Assembly: GCA_021234155.1 (NCBI GenBank)
Contig: JAJEKV010000021.1
Coordinates: forward strand, 11,339,523-11,403,522
DNA: 64,000 nucleotides
Direction: 5' to 3'
Origin: Isoetes taiwanensis
Taxonomy: Eukaryota > Streptophyta > Lycopodiopsida > Isoetales > Isoetaceae
Shown here: in pieces, positions 48,950-59,912 of the stretch
Numbering within the stretch: the stretch's first letter is position 1
Layout of the letters: each line of letters opens with the position of its first letter
Translations under genes and position numbers: made by a program
Notes under the pieces: generated by a model
What the model was told of the DNA's origin: nothing
Database searches by the model: none
The model's input: the letters and a program-made list of their open reading frames with translations, nothing else

Positions 48950-51247
48950 TGTGACGTCCCCTACTCGCATACGGTGCACCCACCGTATACAAACAGGAGT
49001 TCATCCCCCATACCAGCTCCATACTGATACAGGGCCCTCCACAATCACTGCACCCGTAACGAGTCCCAGTGGGAAGAGTGAAGGGGTCATTTTACCCCGT
49101 CTCCCTCAGGGCCTACCTAGCTGCGGAAGCGTAAACATACATGTCAGTATACAACATAACCACATATCCACCTCGAAGGGTGGTGCATCAACATCTGCAT
49201 AGACAATGATCAGCATCATACATAAGGATCCTACCCAAGGCTCAGACTCGAAGGGATGACTGACGGCTTGGGTCTCCAGAGTTCATTGCAGACAGAATTC
49301 ATGGCAATGGATTTGGCTGGCATAAGAACATGGCTTAGGGTTGTCCACTCCATCCGCCGCTCCTATGCACACTTTGCAGAGTAGGCTGAAAAGTGTTGGG
49401 ACCTGACTGTAGCTCGCCGGGTGCATAGCCAAAGGGGCTATTCCTGGGTTGCATCTCCCCAGTCCCGATGGAGCAGGTAGGGATCACTCCCTCCAGAGAT
49501 CTACATGCTGACTCAAGGTGACTAGAGGACCACTGCCCTTATTCGACTGAACCCACTGGAAGGTGAACCCCACCCCACGGGTGTCGAGCCCATGCCTTGC
49601 CCGCACTCAGTGGCAAGCCATTAGACCTAGTCACAATGATCCCCGGTAGCACTAACACACCATAGGGATCGTTCAAGAGTCAGAACACGAACCTCTTTCT
49701 AAGCCAGCCTGTTCTTTCACCCACAACCTGGTGTGGTTCTTGTGCACAGGCCGAATCTACAGTGTGCTAGAGAGGCTACTCTAGGAGCATCAACAACAAA
49801 GCTTTAGGTCATGGAATAAATTACTACTCCTATATCTTAGTGTAGCCAAGATAGGTTTAGCTAAACTACCTTCAAACTGGGGCTAGAAGTTTCTAACACT
49901 TAGCTAAACTAAATGGTTTTTCTCCATCACACTTTCTTGCTTTTGGCTAAACTTTCACAAAATGGAAAGTCAAATATTAGCCATCACGCTATAGTAATTT
50001 AAAAAAATCCAAGCATTTTAGCAAAGACATTGAATTTATTGTAAATACATAAATCAAGATATAAACATACATGAACATGTTCAAAAACCTAGAAAAAAGG
50101 GACTATATTATTCCTTTTCCTCCAATGCTTCAACTTTGTACTTGGAACAAGAAAGAATATGGAAAAAAGAAAAAGAAAAATATAAACCCTATTTGAAATT
50201 TCTTAAAGTTAGTACATACATTATGTTGAATTTCGGCTAATCTGTCCATTTTTCCAAGCCCCACTCTATCTTAGATTTAGCTAATCGATGTCCTGACGGA
50301 TATGTGTGGAGGTGAAGGTTTGGCTATTCAACCTAAAAACTCACTTGGGCGGCAAAAAAATTGGGCTAAAATTTTCTTTTTTTGGGTCATTTTTTCCATT
50401 TAGTTTAGCCATTTTTCTTGGCAAAACTGCTACAAAATAGCCATTTGGCTAACCTTAGCCGTTATTTTATTCCATGCTTTAGGTCTCTACCCCCCTTCCC
50501 AATACAAGGAGTTCATAGAGATACATCATCCATATACTTCACAGAGAACTAAAGAACTAGATCTAATCTACATCATAGAGTTAGGTTCTTTAGTTAGAAT
50601 CTGCTATCTAGAGATCTAGAGGGCTGCTATGGGCAATTTAAGAGGCTAAACCTACTGATTCGATGGTTGAAATGGGGTTTAGACTATTAAATTGCCTAAA
50701 TACCTGATCCTTGAGTTCCTCCTCCTGACCTGAGCTCGACCATCCTGTTGAGATGCTCGAATCAAGGAAACTAATGATGCAATTCTCTCAAACAGAGTCT
50801 GGGAGGCGGTTTTGACCCTTGGGGCCGTCAAAACAGAGCTCTAAAACCCTAGAAACGAAAATGGGCAAGTTAGGGTTCTCCTACTTAAATAGACAAGGGG
50901 TTGGCTAGGGTTTCCAATTATCCCCTTTAGGCATGTGGGATAATTGGAAATGGGCCCACTTGCCTTTAAGGGCTAGGTGGCCAAATGTGCCCACATGGAA
51001 ATGTGTGCACCTAAATGGGCCCACATGGAAATGTGTGCACCTAAATGTGCCCACATGGAAATGTGTGCACCTTAATAAATGTGCATGTGCACATTAATAA
51101 GAAATGCACATACCTAGCAAGTTGCCCCCTAGGGGCTACTAGCCTGGCTACACGTCGGCGTACACGTCAGTCGGGGTGGCGTGTAATGGCGATGGCGGCG
51201 ATCAAAGATTATCGTCCCGGGACCGTATACTATCTTTGGACGTCACA
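48950..51247 (-). mobile_element. Solo LTR B inserted in unit 3
   Basis: 2.3 kb with TGTGACGTCC at the left and GGACGTCACA at the right, interrupting a flank that is continuous in units 1 and 2. It aligns with LTR A (14,553 on) in the same direction, hence minus orientation. No internal region, polypurine tract or genes, so it is a solo LTR left by recombination. The flanking five bases are CCTGC and CCCCC, and a few host bases differ to the right, so the target duplication is not clean. A 3 x 30-bp tandem repeat lies at 50,989-51,075. Confidence 0.85.
50989..51075. repeat. Three 30-bp tandem repeats in LTR B
   Basis: Units starting GCCCACATGGAAATGTGTGC at 50,989, 51,019 and 51,049, nearly identical. 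Confidence 0.9.
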
Positions 51248-52109
51248 CCCCCTCTTTCGGACTCTTTAACACAATGTTCTTGATACAAGGCCTTTTGATC
51301 GGGATGGTGTTATTCTAAAATTTATTTGTGGAAGATTTGCCTGCAAGTTGTTGCCGGTCGGAGAAACTCCATGCTTCAAAGCTCCATGCAACAAAGATTT
51401 GACAACGGCTTCTTAGGGTGACCTATGGCCACCCGAATTCTAAAAGGTATATAGATTTTCTTTCTTATTTTTCTAGATTGAGGCTGTTGTTTTTGTCCGA
51501 TTTTCTTGCCTTCTACTTCCCTTCCTAAGCAGGATGGCGTATGCAAGACCATCAAGTTACGGATATCCCAAATGACCGAATTGTAGGAAGTCTTAAACCT
51601 TTCCATCGTGACCATTTACTTGCTTCAAAAGAAGCATTTTTACGTAAAATGCCTTAATGAGGCTTAGAGTTCTTGCATGTTCTATCTTTGAGTCCTCCTT
51701 TCAAATCCACCTTCTGTCTTTCATGTTGTTAGTGTAGTGCTTTTTAAAGACGTGACCATTTACATGCTTCAAAAGAAGCATTTTCTGCAAGATGCCGTAA
51801 TGAGACTGCACGTTCTATGTGAGTCCTTTCAATTACGCCTCCTGTCTCATGTATTTATAATGGTGCTTTTTAGAGAGCAAATTTCGAAACATCCTTTACA
51901 TGTTTAAGAACAGAGCTCCAAGTCACCCTTGAGCTTATTACTTATTTTTGGCTTCTCCATTTCTCTTATAACCATAGATTCAAGAAGCTTCAATAGTATT
52001 AGGATTTTAGGCGCCTCTTAGATGCATGATTTTTTCCTATGCTATTAAATTCAATAGCTAGCAACCACGTTTTTGCATGTAGGAAAAACATAGAGATATG
52101 GAGCTCTTC
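51248..52109 (+). other. 3' flank of unit 3, second part
   Basis: Resumes the unit flank after LTR B and continues to the second insertion at 52,110. Non-coding. Confidence 0.7.
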
Positions 52110-52139
52110 TAGGCGCTCTGAAACCCTAGGCGCTCTGAA

Positions 52140-53050
52140 AGCCGGTCACACGTTTTCAATCATAACTGGAGATCTGGAAGTCCGTTTCAGCCGAAATCTG
52201 TTGCGTTGGAAAGCCATCTTAGAGTTCTTTCTGTCGGTATGTGATTTGCATATGTTTCACTGATTATTTTACATGAGAAACACAGATTTTTGGGCTGCAA
52301 ATTGGGGTCCCAACAAACCCTGAAGTGCTGGTGGTGCTGCCCAAACACTTTTGATCATATCTGGAGATCAAGAACTCCGTTTCTGCTGAAATTTATTGCG
52401 TTAGAAAGTCATCTCAGATTTCTTCCTATTGGTATGTAATTTGTATATGTTTTCAATAATTTTTCCTCTGCAAAAACTCGAATTTTCTGGCTGCAAATCG
52501 AGGGCGCAAAAAAACCCTGAAGTGCTCGTGGTATTGTCCACATATTTCTTATCGTATTTGGCAGATTTTAACTCCTTTTCAGCTGAAATTTGTTTCGTTG
52601 GAAAGCTCCCTCAGTGATCTTTCTGAAGGTATGTGATTTGCATGTCTTTGAATGGTGTTTCCATAGCAAAAACACAGATTTACAGCCTGCACCACCACTT
52701 TGTGGTTCATATTACATTTTTGTTCATATCTCTTTCTCTGTGACTCGGTTTCTCATGAAATTTATATCTTTGGAAAGCTCTCTCAGAGTTCTTTCAAAGA
52801 TATTTTATGTTGCTAATGTTTAGACAGGATTTCAGAGCAAAAAGAACAGATTTTCAGTGCTGGCTTTAGGGTTTCCATTGTTCGATTTTTTTCAAAGACT
52901 ATATACTTTTCTTCATATCTATTGATTTGCAGCTCTGTTTTGGGAGCAATGCATATCATTGGAATTCTTGTTCTGTGATGATTATAAAGACATATGGTTT
53001 GTACACATTTGCTTAAGATCTGAGAGGAGAAAACAACAAGTTTTTTGCAA
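52140..53050 (+). repeat. Diverged tandem monomers in the LINE 5' region
   Basis: About five repeats of roughly 160-200 bp, starting near 52,142, 52,335, 52,535, 52,705 and 52,875. Each has TC(A)TA..TGGAGAT, then GAAATTTRTTGCGTTGGAAAG or a variant, then GGTATGTGATTTGCATAT or a variant, and a C-rich end (CCCTGAAGTGCT). Such monomers drive transcription in some mammalian L1s; that role is only an analogy here. Confidence 0.75.
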
Positions 53051-53399
53051 CCCGATTTTAAGACGGGATTCAGAGGGTGTGATACCATCCAATCACCTTG
53101 GCTTAAAGCATTTACATGCTGGAGCCTTGCGGGGCGAGGCGTCCGTAAGGGGAAAACCATTGCTTCTTTTCATTTCGCACAAGCGTCTGTAAGGTGGCAG
53201 AGGTTGCACTAGAGGTTGCGCTTGATTTATGCACTTGAACACTTTCAGACAGGTGTCTGTAAGGTGAAAGAGCCTGCACTTGCTTCTTGCACTTGGAAGC
53301 CTGCGACCGCTTCTCGACATGCGGGAAGCTTTCTTTATCGTGGCCGTAAAGGGACGCAGGTTGTGCATCATCAAAGTGCTTGGAGGCTTTCGCACAAAG

Positions 53400-54860
53400 C
53401 CCTCGTAAGGTGACATCCTATTCATGGCAACTCCAAAGGATAGAAGAGCCGGACGAGCCCTGCGTCCCTTCATCCAAACCCACAGATATGCATGTGGATG
53501 GTGCTGATACGCAGTCCCCTCTACCTAGCGCAGACATGGCAGCAAAACTTCTACTGGGAGAGTACATAGATGCCATTCCCAATCGCAGGCCAGATGACAC
53601 TGGCAAAATTGACAGGTGCACACTGAAAAGAGAAGCGCGGGCAAAGTCTCGTGCAACAAGCATAGCTCGGCAGGCATATGACGGATACTCTAGCCTAGCG
53701 GCAAGCCCCGTATCCGGTGCTTCACCACCACCAAACCGGTAGTTCGGAGCACCGGAAATGTGTTCAAGCAATGGCAGAGGGCAACAGAGCTCAATTGCTT
53801 GCTTGGCGAGGAAATGCAGCCTCCGCACCTAAATTGCTCAAGAGGTACTGCCATCAAAACCGGCAGAGTTTCCAAAGATGGAGACCCGCGATACAAAGAC
53901 CTTGAAGATGGCCTTCGCCAGTGCACTCGAAGGCGTATGATAAGAAGAGTCTTGCCGACATGCAGCCCCGCGATAGATTCCTTTGTACACCGCCATGGAA
54001 ACCATGACACAGAGAAGCAACGCGTTGAGCAGAGACAATGGTAACCATCTCCGCCTTCCGATCGAGGTCGAGGAGGTCGCTATATCGTGATGCAAAAAAG
54101 TCCAGATCGCTTTTGAAGAGAGCCAGTCACAATTGAGAGCCCTTCAAAGTAGGGTCGAGACACAAGAAGTGGCCTCATCCGCAATGAACCCTATGGTGGA
54201 CTCTCGCCAGCGAAATCGGAGCATAGCTCCGCAGCCAAGATCGTAAGATGCAGGAGCTGAGGGCAGCCATTGCTGAACGAGGCAAGGGCCTCAATGCAGA
54301 TGCTCATGAGCAATTGCAACGGTGCATGCGTGAATTGACAAGGCAGCAACAATTTCAGCAGGAGCTAAGCTCCCCGCCGGGAAGGAGAGACCACTATACA
54401 CGCCACGGCAGGTCCACCTACCCAAGAGTCTGCAAAGGCGTCGGCCGTAATGTCTATTCTTGCACCCCAAAGCCGCTCCATGCCACCCCGCCCAACGTGA
54501 GGCCTGACCTATGCCCCGTCGGACGACAAACAACTCCCCAGTGCCGGCGAGATTGACCCAAATCGAGAGAGCTCCGGGAGCCGGAGAGAAGCCACAATGT
54601 GGTGGTAATGCGTTGGCGGCGAAGAGGCGGGGAGGACCTCATTAACCGCTCAAAATGTTGATTCTTGCTCGAATGACATTCCCCATGCCGGTAAACATTA
54701 TTAGGGCGAGACGCCATGGCGTCCGACCCGCACCGCCCACGGGTGGTCACGTTCCGCGATGCGAGATCGCATAAGTGAAAGCAGCCATCTGCGCCGGGGT
54801 AGGCAGCTAAGGGAACCGCCCTCAGTATGTTGATCGAGACCGACCCGCCCAACAAGAAGA
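53400..54860 (+). pseudogene. LINE ORF1-like region, broken
   Basis: GC-rich frames change repeatedly: KRRAGRALRPF near 53,440 and ADMAAKLLLGEYIDAIPNRRPDD with basic KREARAKSRATS to 53,742; LEDGLRQCTRRRMIRR near 53,900; and a Gln-rich coiled-coil-like MQELRAAIAERGK...ELTRQQQFQQEL from 54,248. Called ORF1 from position (before the endonuclease) and composition only; no RRM or zinc knuckle is certain. Confidence 0.45.
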
Positions 54861-55139
54861 CCGCAGTGCACGAAGTTGGCCAAAGTTAAAAGCATTCGCG
54901 CTTGGGGAGCCTGCAGGGCGGATTGGGCAAGATGCAAATTTTCGAACCGCCCGAATGTTGCTAACAATCTTGCTAACCCTCCAGCAGACCTCACCGTGCC
55001 ATTTGCCAGCTGCTACTGCCCGCCGCCTGCCAAGTTGCCTCACCTTCTGTTGCTCGCACATCTCGAGCCGCTTTCCACTACGCCACCCCTTCTCTGTGCC
55101 GCTTTGAATCTCCACCTGCCCCCGCCAACAAATAGGAAT

Positions 55140-55980
55140 TGTGCCTCCGCATGGTCTCCCCGGAATTGTCGGGGCTTCCCATGGCGAAGGGAGATAGTCT
55201 CAACTCGATTCTTTGCAGACATGGATCTCATCTTCCTCATGGAAACATGGGAGCATCACAGGACCACAGGATACGACTTGCACTACTCAATCTTCAATGA
55301 TTGCACAGGAAAGCGGGGGCATGGGGGGATTGCCTGCTACTACCGAACAACCTTGGCACAATCAATCTCCTTGTTCAAGACGGACAAGCACAACCTATTT
55401 ACTGTGTGGGTGCGGCGTGCAAAACCTACTTGATGCGAGACCCTCTTTGTGGCAGCTGCTACTTTCCACATGTAGAAAGCAACTTCTATCACACCCACTT
55501 TCGGATGTGGATAGGCTGGACCCCTATGTCGATCTATATGATGACATACAAAGAAAGATAAGCGCTAAAGGCGGTGTCATACTCCTTGGAGACTTCAATG
55601 CGGCGACCGAGGTAGAACAAACCATGAGATTTGATCCCTTGACCGATGATATATTGCGGTTGCATTCTCGCGAAGGAGCTTGGCCCACGGACATCGGATG
55701 ACAATCGTCACGCACGCTATGGTCGACAATTGCTTCGCTCTGCGAAGATCTTTGACCCGGTAATCTGCAATGGACTAGCACAAATGGCCTCCACTCGCAA
55801 GAGCACTTGTAGGCGTGAAAACCGTAGGATCTAGTGTGGTGGACTATGTGATGGTGCCCGAAAGGATATGCATGTCGTCAAGCACTTTTCGGTGGGAACG
55901 ACTAATAGGGATGAAGAGATCGACTCGCACCACTTACCACTTTACTTGAAGTTGGCTTGGCGGGTTGTGCGAACCCCCTG
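55140..55980 (+). pseudogene. LINE APE-type endonuclease domain
   Basis: The frame from about 55,150 reads NCRGFPWRREI, DLIFLMETWEH, TGKRGHGGIACYYR; after a frameshift near 55,400 it continues with YVDLYDDIQRKI and VILLGDFNAATE near 55,575-55,610 (GDFNA box), then SDDNRHARYGRQLL, VDYVMVPER and IDSHHLPL near 55,920-55,945, where the family has SDHxPL. This is the endonuclease/exonuclease/phosphatase fold that nicks target DNA in LINEs. Confidence 0.8.
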
Positions 55981-56267
55981 CAACAACTCCTCACATGCCT
56001 CACCATGATTGGATTATGAACATGCAGGGGCTTATGCCCGGATGCTTATAGATGACTGGCAGAAATTTTGCAATATCCTACACTAGAGCAAATGCATTGG
56101 ACGGGGCCGACCGATGTGCTTAGGATCAACGGCGAGAGGTGCTTTGGGATAAGCCGCCAGCGACGGACCTCGAGGAACACAACCTTCCCACGTAATCAAT
56201 GGTTTGATGCGAGTGCAAGGAACACAAACGCCGGCTCCGCCAAGTCACGACCCTACTTTACGCCCAC

Positions 56268-57690
56268 ATGCGGTCGAAGACCGCGATCTTCCTTAAAGCT
56301 AAGAAAGCCGGGTACATTGCGGTAATGCATCAAAGGGAAATGTTTTACCTCACGGACGTCATCCCGGGACCTTCCGGCGAAGGGTTCTTAGAAAGCGATA
56401 CAGCCCACGAGGAATATCACTCCCGGCGGTGGAGACAATACTTGCAAATGCTATACGACCCTCGGGGTGCACATGCAAATTACCCTTGCAAGAAGGCCCG
56501 TCTTTGGAAATCCGCAGATTCGGACGTGGAACAAGGCTTGCGGCGTCTTGCTAATGGGAAAGCCCCGACTTGGATGGCATGCGCGGCGAAATTGCTTAAG
56601 TGGGCGGGGCCGTCCATAATACCAGTCTTGACCGCCTTGTTCAACAAGGCATTACGGAAGGTTTCCCGCTGCGGTGGTTCCCCATATATAAAGGCGGTGA
56701 CCCACACCGCCCGGCCAATTATCGAACAATCATGGTCGGGTTATTTGTTTGCAAAATTGCCTTCTTTGGGATTCTCGAAAGCGGTTGGCGGCCGGGCAGA
56801 GGAAAGTCAGGGCGCCCTCACCCAGGCGGGATTCAGACCCGGCACTCAACCATTGACCACATCTTCACGTTCACGAACTTTGATTGAAGACAGCGGGAAC
56901 CGCCCGTCGGGATCTATATTGTTGCTTTGTGGATTTTGGCGGGCGTTTGACATCGCGGCCTCGGGAAAACTATGGGCAAGACCGCAGTAGGGGTTCTGTA
57001 GATTTGCGAGAATGCGATTAATGCGATAATCTGAAAGATGCTCGGGTCGGTTCTGCGGCAGACAAGCCAACCATTTGATAGCGATGATCGGGGGTTACGT
57101 CGGGGATGCCCTCTCTCCCCACATTATTTGGGCTTTACATTGATCAATTGGAGAGCTGGCTTGCTGATAATGGGGGCGATGGAGCTCACCTTCTCTATCA
57201 GATCATCAGACAGTTAATATATGCTGATGATGTGGACCTCCTAGCTTACACACCAGCAGACATGCAACGACATCTCGATGCCCTGGACACATTCTGCCAA
57301 GCGACCCGATATCGCGGCGTCAACCCGCCAAGACTAAGGTGGTTTTCATATCATCTTCACGCGTCGGTAGGGTCCCCTCCTTCGATTACGAGGCCAAAAT
57401 GTGGAAGTTGCATCCACATACAAATATTTGGGAGTGGAGTTTCCTTCTACTATGCACTGGGACACATCCATACGGCTACGAGTGACGGCAGGCTGGAAGG
57501 CACTATATGCAATGCAAAACAATAGTCATAGAGCGGAGTTGTATGATTGGGCCCATCAGTCACGCCTGTTCAAGGTCTTAGTGGAGCCTGTCCTTTTATA
57601 TGGGGTGGAAGTATGGGGCCCAGTAGTATCACTTGCTACTTGGAATGACTTGGAGCAGGTCCAGAAAGCCTTCTTAGTATGAGCACTAGG
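56268..57690 (+). pseudogene. LINE reverse transcriptase domain
   Basis: RT blocks in changing frames: GGDPHRPANYRTIMVGLFVCKI near 56,690-56,760, AGFRPGTQPL and STIDHIFTF near 56,825-56,870, SPTLFGLYIDQLE near 57,110-57,150, catalytic YADD (LIYADDVDLL) near 57,215-57,245, YKYLGVEFPS near 57,420 and VLLYGVEVWGPV near 57,590. At least five frame changes. Confidence 0.85.
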
Positions 57691-57691
57691 G

Positions 57692-58418
57692 GTGAAGTCC
57701 ACAGTCCCATATCAAATTCTACTGCAGGAGACAGGATTCTTGCCTCTTCAGAGGGCGGCCCTTGATCGCCACATTGTCTATTTTCAGAAGGTGGTCAATA
57801 TGGACGATGCTCGTCTCCCTAAACTAGCTTATATCATGGCAATGGAGCCGCAGCGCCTCAAGGCCTGCTGGAGGGAAAAGAGAGCTCAATGGTTGGCTAG
57901 ATGGAATGTGCAGGAGCACAGGTGCATACATGTGCAAACAGAGGCAGATCGCCATATCTTGAGGCAATATCTTGATAATTGCTTCCTCAGCAAGCTTTGG
58001 GATGCTAATGCCCTTGAACAGGTCAAGACAGCACACTACCAGCGCCACATAAATCCCACATTGGAACGAGGCCCGCAATGCTACCTGCGTACCCACTTGC
58101 CCATGAAAAGGCGCAGACTCATTGCCTCCATTCGCACAGGGGCACATCATCTTCGAATTGAGACAAAGCGATGGATTGGTGAGCCACGCCAGGGGCGTGC
58201 TCTGTCATCTTTGCCAAATGGGAGTCATTGAGGATGAATCTCATACCCTTCAAAGTTGCCCAGCATATGATCAAATTCGGACACGATATGTTGAGTTGGT
58301 CAGGCCTGGCCAGCCGTTACATGTGACATTGAGCACAACATCCGTACGGGTGCTGGGATCATATCTTCAGGAGGTTATGGACATGCGAGATCAGCTATGT
58401 CCTCGGGCACACACTTGA
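57692..58418 (+). pseudogene. LINE C-terminal Cys/His domain
   Basis: Starts KSTVPYQILLQETGFLPLQ and runs to a zinc-binding-like box LCHLCQMGVIEDESHTLQSCPAYDQIR near 58,205-58,280, equivalent to the box at 1,015-1,090. One frame change near 58,190. No RNase H domain follows. Confidence 0.8.
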
Positions 58419-58464
58419 CATGTATATAAACATTGATGTATACTTGTACAGTTTGACAGCATTC

Positions 58465-58533
58465 TTATTACTGCCACGGTTTTTCCCTCGAAAACCCTTC
58501 GGGGCGGGGGTTTTTTAACCCGGGCAGTAATAA
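58465..58533. repeat. 3' inverted repeat of the long LINE
   Basis: TTATTACTGCC at 58,465-58,475 and GGCAGTAATAA at 58,523-58,533 are exact inverted copies, enclosing G- and C-rich stretches. It could be a 3' stem-loop recognised by the element's reverse transcriptase. Confidence 0.8.
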
Positions 58534-59004
58534 GTTTGCTGCGCTCCTTATGGGTCCGATAGGCCGATTGGCCTCAGTGGACGATAAAAAATCATTCTCA
58601 TTCTTCATTCAGTCTGTAAAGAAATATAACCTCATTGTCTATTTTACATGCTTCTTATACACCATCAGAGCTCCTTTTTCTTCCCGTCTATTATGCATAC
58701 TTGAAGCTCTTATCAAATGTTCTTCTCATCAAATGTTCTGAACTTTTTATTTGTTATATTTACAAACCTTAACAATGCAAGCATTGGAAGTACATAACAA
58801 TGAGTATTTGCTCCACCTGCTGCTGCAAAAATAGGTTCATTCAAGAGGTAGAATTACAATGCTTTGAAAGGATGTGTTCGGTGGTTGCTCGAGGGCTTCA
58901 ACATCTTTGCTTTCACTGGTTACTCGAGGCTTTAGCATTTTTTTCCGGCACATTCTATCGGCTAGAAGCAACAACTCTATACAGCTACCTGTGATTCAGT
59001 GTTA

Positions 59005-59029
59005 GGCCAAAGTGTATTCCGGAATACAC
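59005..59029. repeat. Palindrome at the start of unit 4
   Basis: Exact core GTGTATTCCGGAATACAC at 59,012-59,029. The right extension (CTTTGGCC) is lost because about 35 bp found in the other units are missing here. Confidence 0.9.
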
Positions 59030-59118
59030 TAACTTAAGATTAATCGTTTATCTTCATGGTAGCTTTATATTTTGTATTCCGGAATACCTTGAGCTGGCAA
59101 TAAGTTGTTGTGCTGTAG

Positions 59119-59912
59119 ATTTGAGACTTGCAAAACGAAATCTTTACTGCTTTTGAAAGGGGAGAATTAAAAAGCAAAGGTAAAGCATCAGAAAAGAAAA
59201 AGGGCACATACGTGCCAAAAAAGGAAATGACGATTAAAGTTTGGAGGCAGCTGCAGGGCTTCACAGACACCACCATACTAGAAAGGTTACTCCAGAAGGT
59301 GGTGGACAAGGAGTTTACCTTGGAAGAGATGTCCAAGGAATTGCACAAGTAAGCGTTCATGTCTTGTGCTTGATACTTTTGAATTTTTTAACTCTAGTGT
59401 ATTCCGGAATACGTAATGTGATTTCTATTTTTTGTTCATCAGCCAAAAGAACGTCATTGCATGCCAGACATGCTTGATGGAACAATTAAACGTGCAAACC
59501 TAGGAAAGGTGTAAGGAGCTCTACCCTGTGGCCACTTCAGACGAGCGTATTATACAATATGCTCCTAATTTTGAAGGCTGGGTAAAATTTTCTACTTTGT
59601 GGACCTTCTTTTTTTCTTCAGCTAATTGTCCAATACTAACCTTCAATTGCATGTGTAGAACAAGAAGAAAAACAAAGACCTTCCTGAAGGTTTCATGCAC
59701 CTTCTGAAGCTTGCTCGTGAGGAACGGACCTTGGCTGACAGAAGGCAATTATCCGTGGAACCTACCGACTATGAAACGTTTACCTTGTTCGATCAGGACA
59801 ACCTTTTTTCGATCGTTCAAGGCGACTGTACTAAGTTGGTGGGAACTATCAAGCCCCAGAATTTTACACTGATTATTGCGGACATACCTTATGGGTTTAA
59901 AATTAAGGACAG
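59119..59912 (+). pseudogene. C4: truncated methyltransferase half-gene
   Basis: Exons 59,119-59,348, 59,443-59,581 and 59,659-59,912. The acceptor of exon 5 is TGTAG instead of TGCAG. Exon 5 is open through motif IV (IADIPYGFKIKD) and stops abruptly at 59,912, where unrelated GTAC-rich sequence begins. The shared TGA (exon 3) and TAG (exon 4) are present. Confidence 0.8.

Larger units (their letters stand above)
52110..58601 (+). mobile_element. Long LINE inserted in unit 3
   Basis: A 6.5-kb insertion relative to units 1 and 2; TCTTC at 52,105-52,109 and 58,602-58,606 may be a short target duplication. Layout: a 5' region of diverged tandem monomers (52,140 to about 53,050), a GC-rich ORF1-like region (about 53,400-54,860), ORF2 with endonuclease (about 55,140-55,980), reverse transcriptase (about 56,270-57,690) and C-terminal domain (57,692-58,418), and a 3' inverted repeat. 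GC content is visibly higher than in the host DNA. Many frameshifts; not active. Confidence 0.85.
34581..59912 (+). repeat. Tandem array of a 4.57-kb methyltransferase unit
   Basis: Sequence from 34,581 to 39,148 recurs from 39,149, from about 45,655, and partially from about 58,605 (3' flank) to 59,912. Exon 3 starts are at 34,728, 39,293, 45,804 and 59,119. The first spacing is 4,565 bp; the others fit about 4.56 kb once the LINE (1.95 kb), solo LTR (2.3 kb) and long LINE (6.5 kb) are removed. Each unit starts at or next to a palindrome in intron 2, contains exons 3-6 and about 2.66 kb of 3' flank, and lacks exons 1-2 with the ParB domain. Confidence 0.9.

Noticed and set aside
26671-59029. 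Palindrome as a heat-shock element (TTCnnGAA)
   Set aside because: The core contains one TTCnnGAA, but a functional element needs at least three alternating units at 5-bp phase, and conservation extends over 18-32 bp of flanking symmetry.
26671-59029. Palindrome as a genuine bacterial parS site
   Set aside because: Length and TGT...ACA ends agree with parS, but the inner bases (ATTCCGGAAT) differ from the parS consensus (TTCACGTGAA). Only a functional analogy is proposed.
39302-59352. Repeated 74-codon frames (exon 3) as separate small genes
   Set aside because: They are exon 3 of the methyltransferase copies downstream of a shared TGA; they have donor and acceptor sites and no independent start context.
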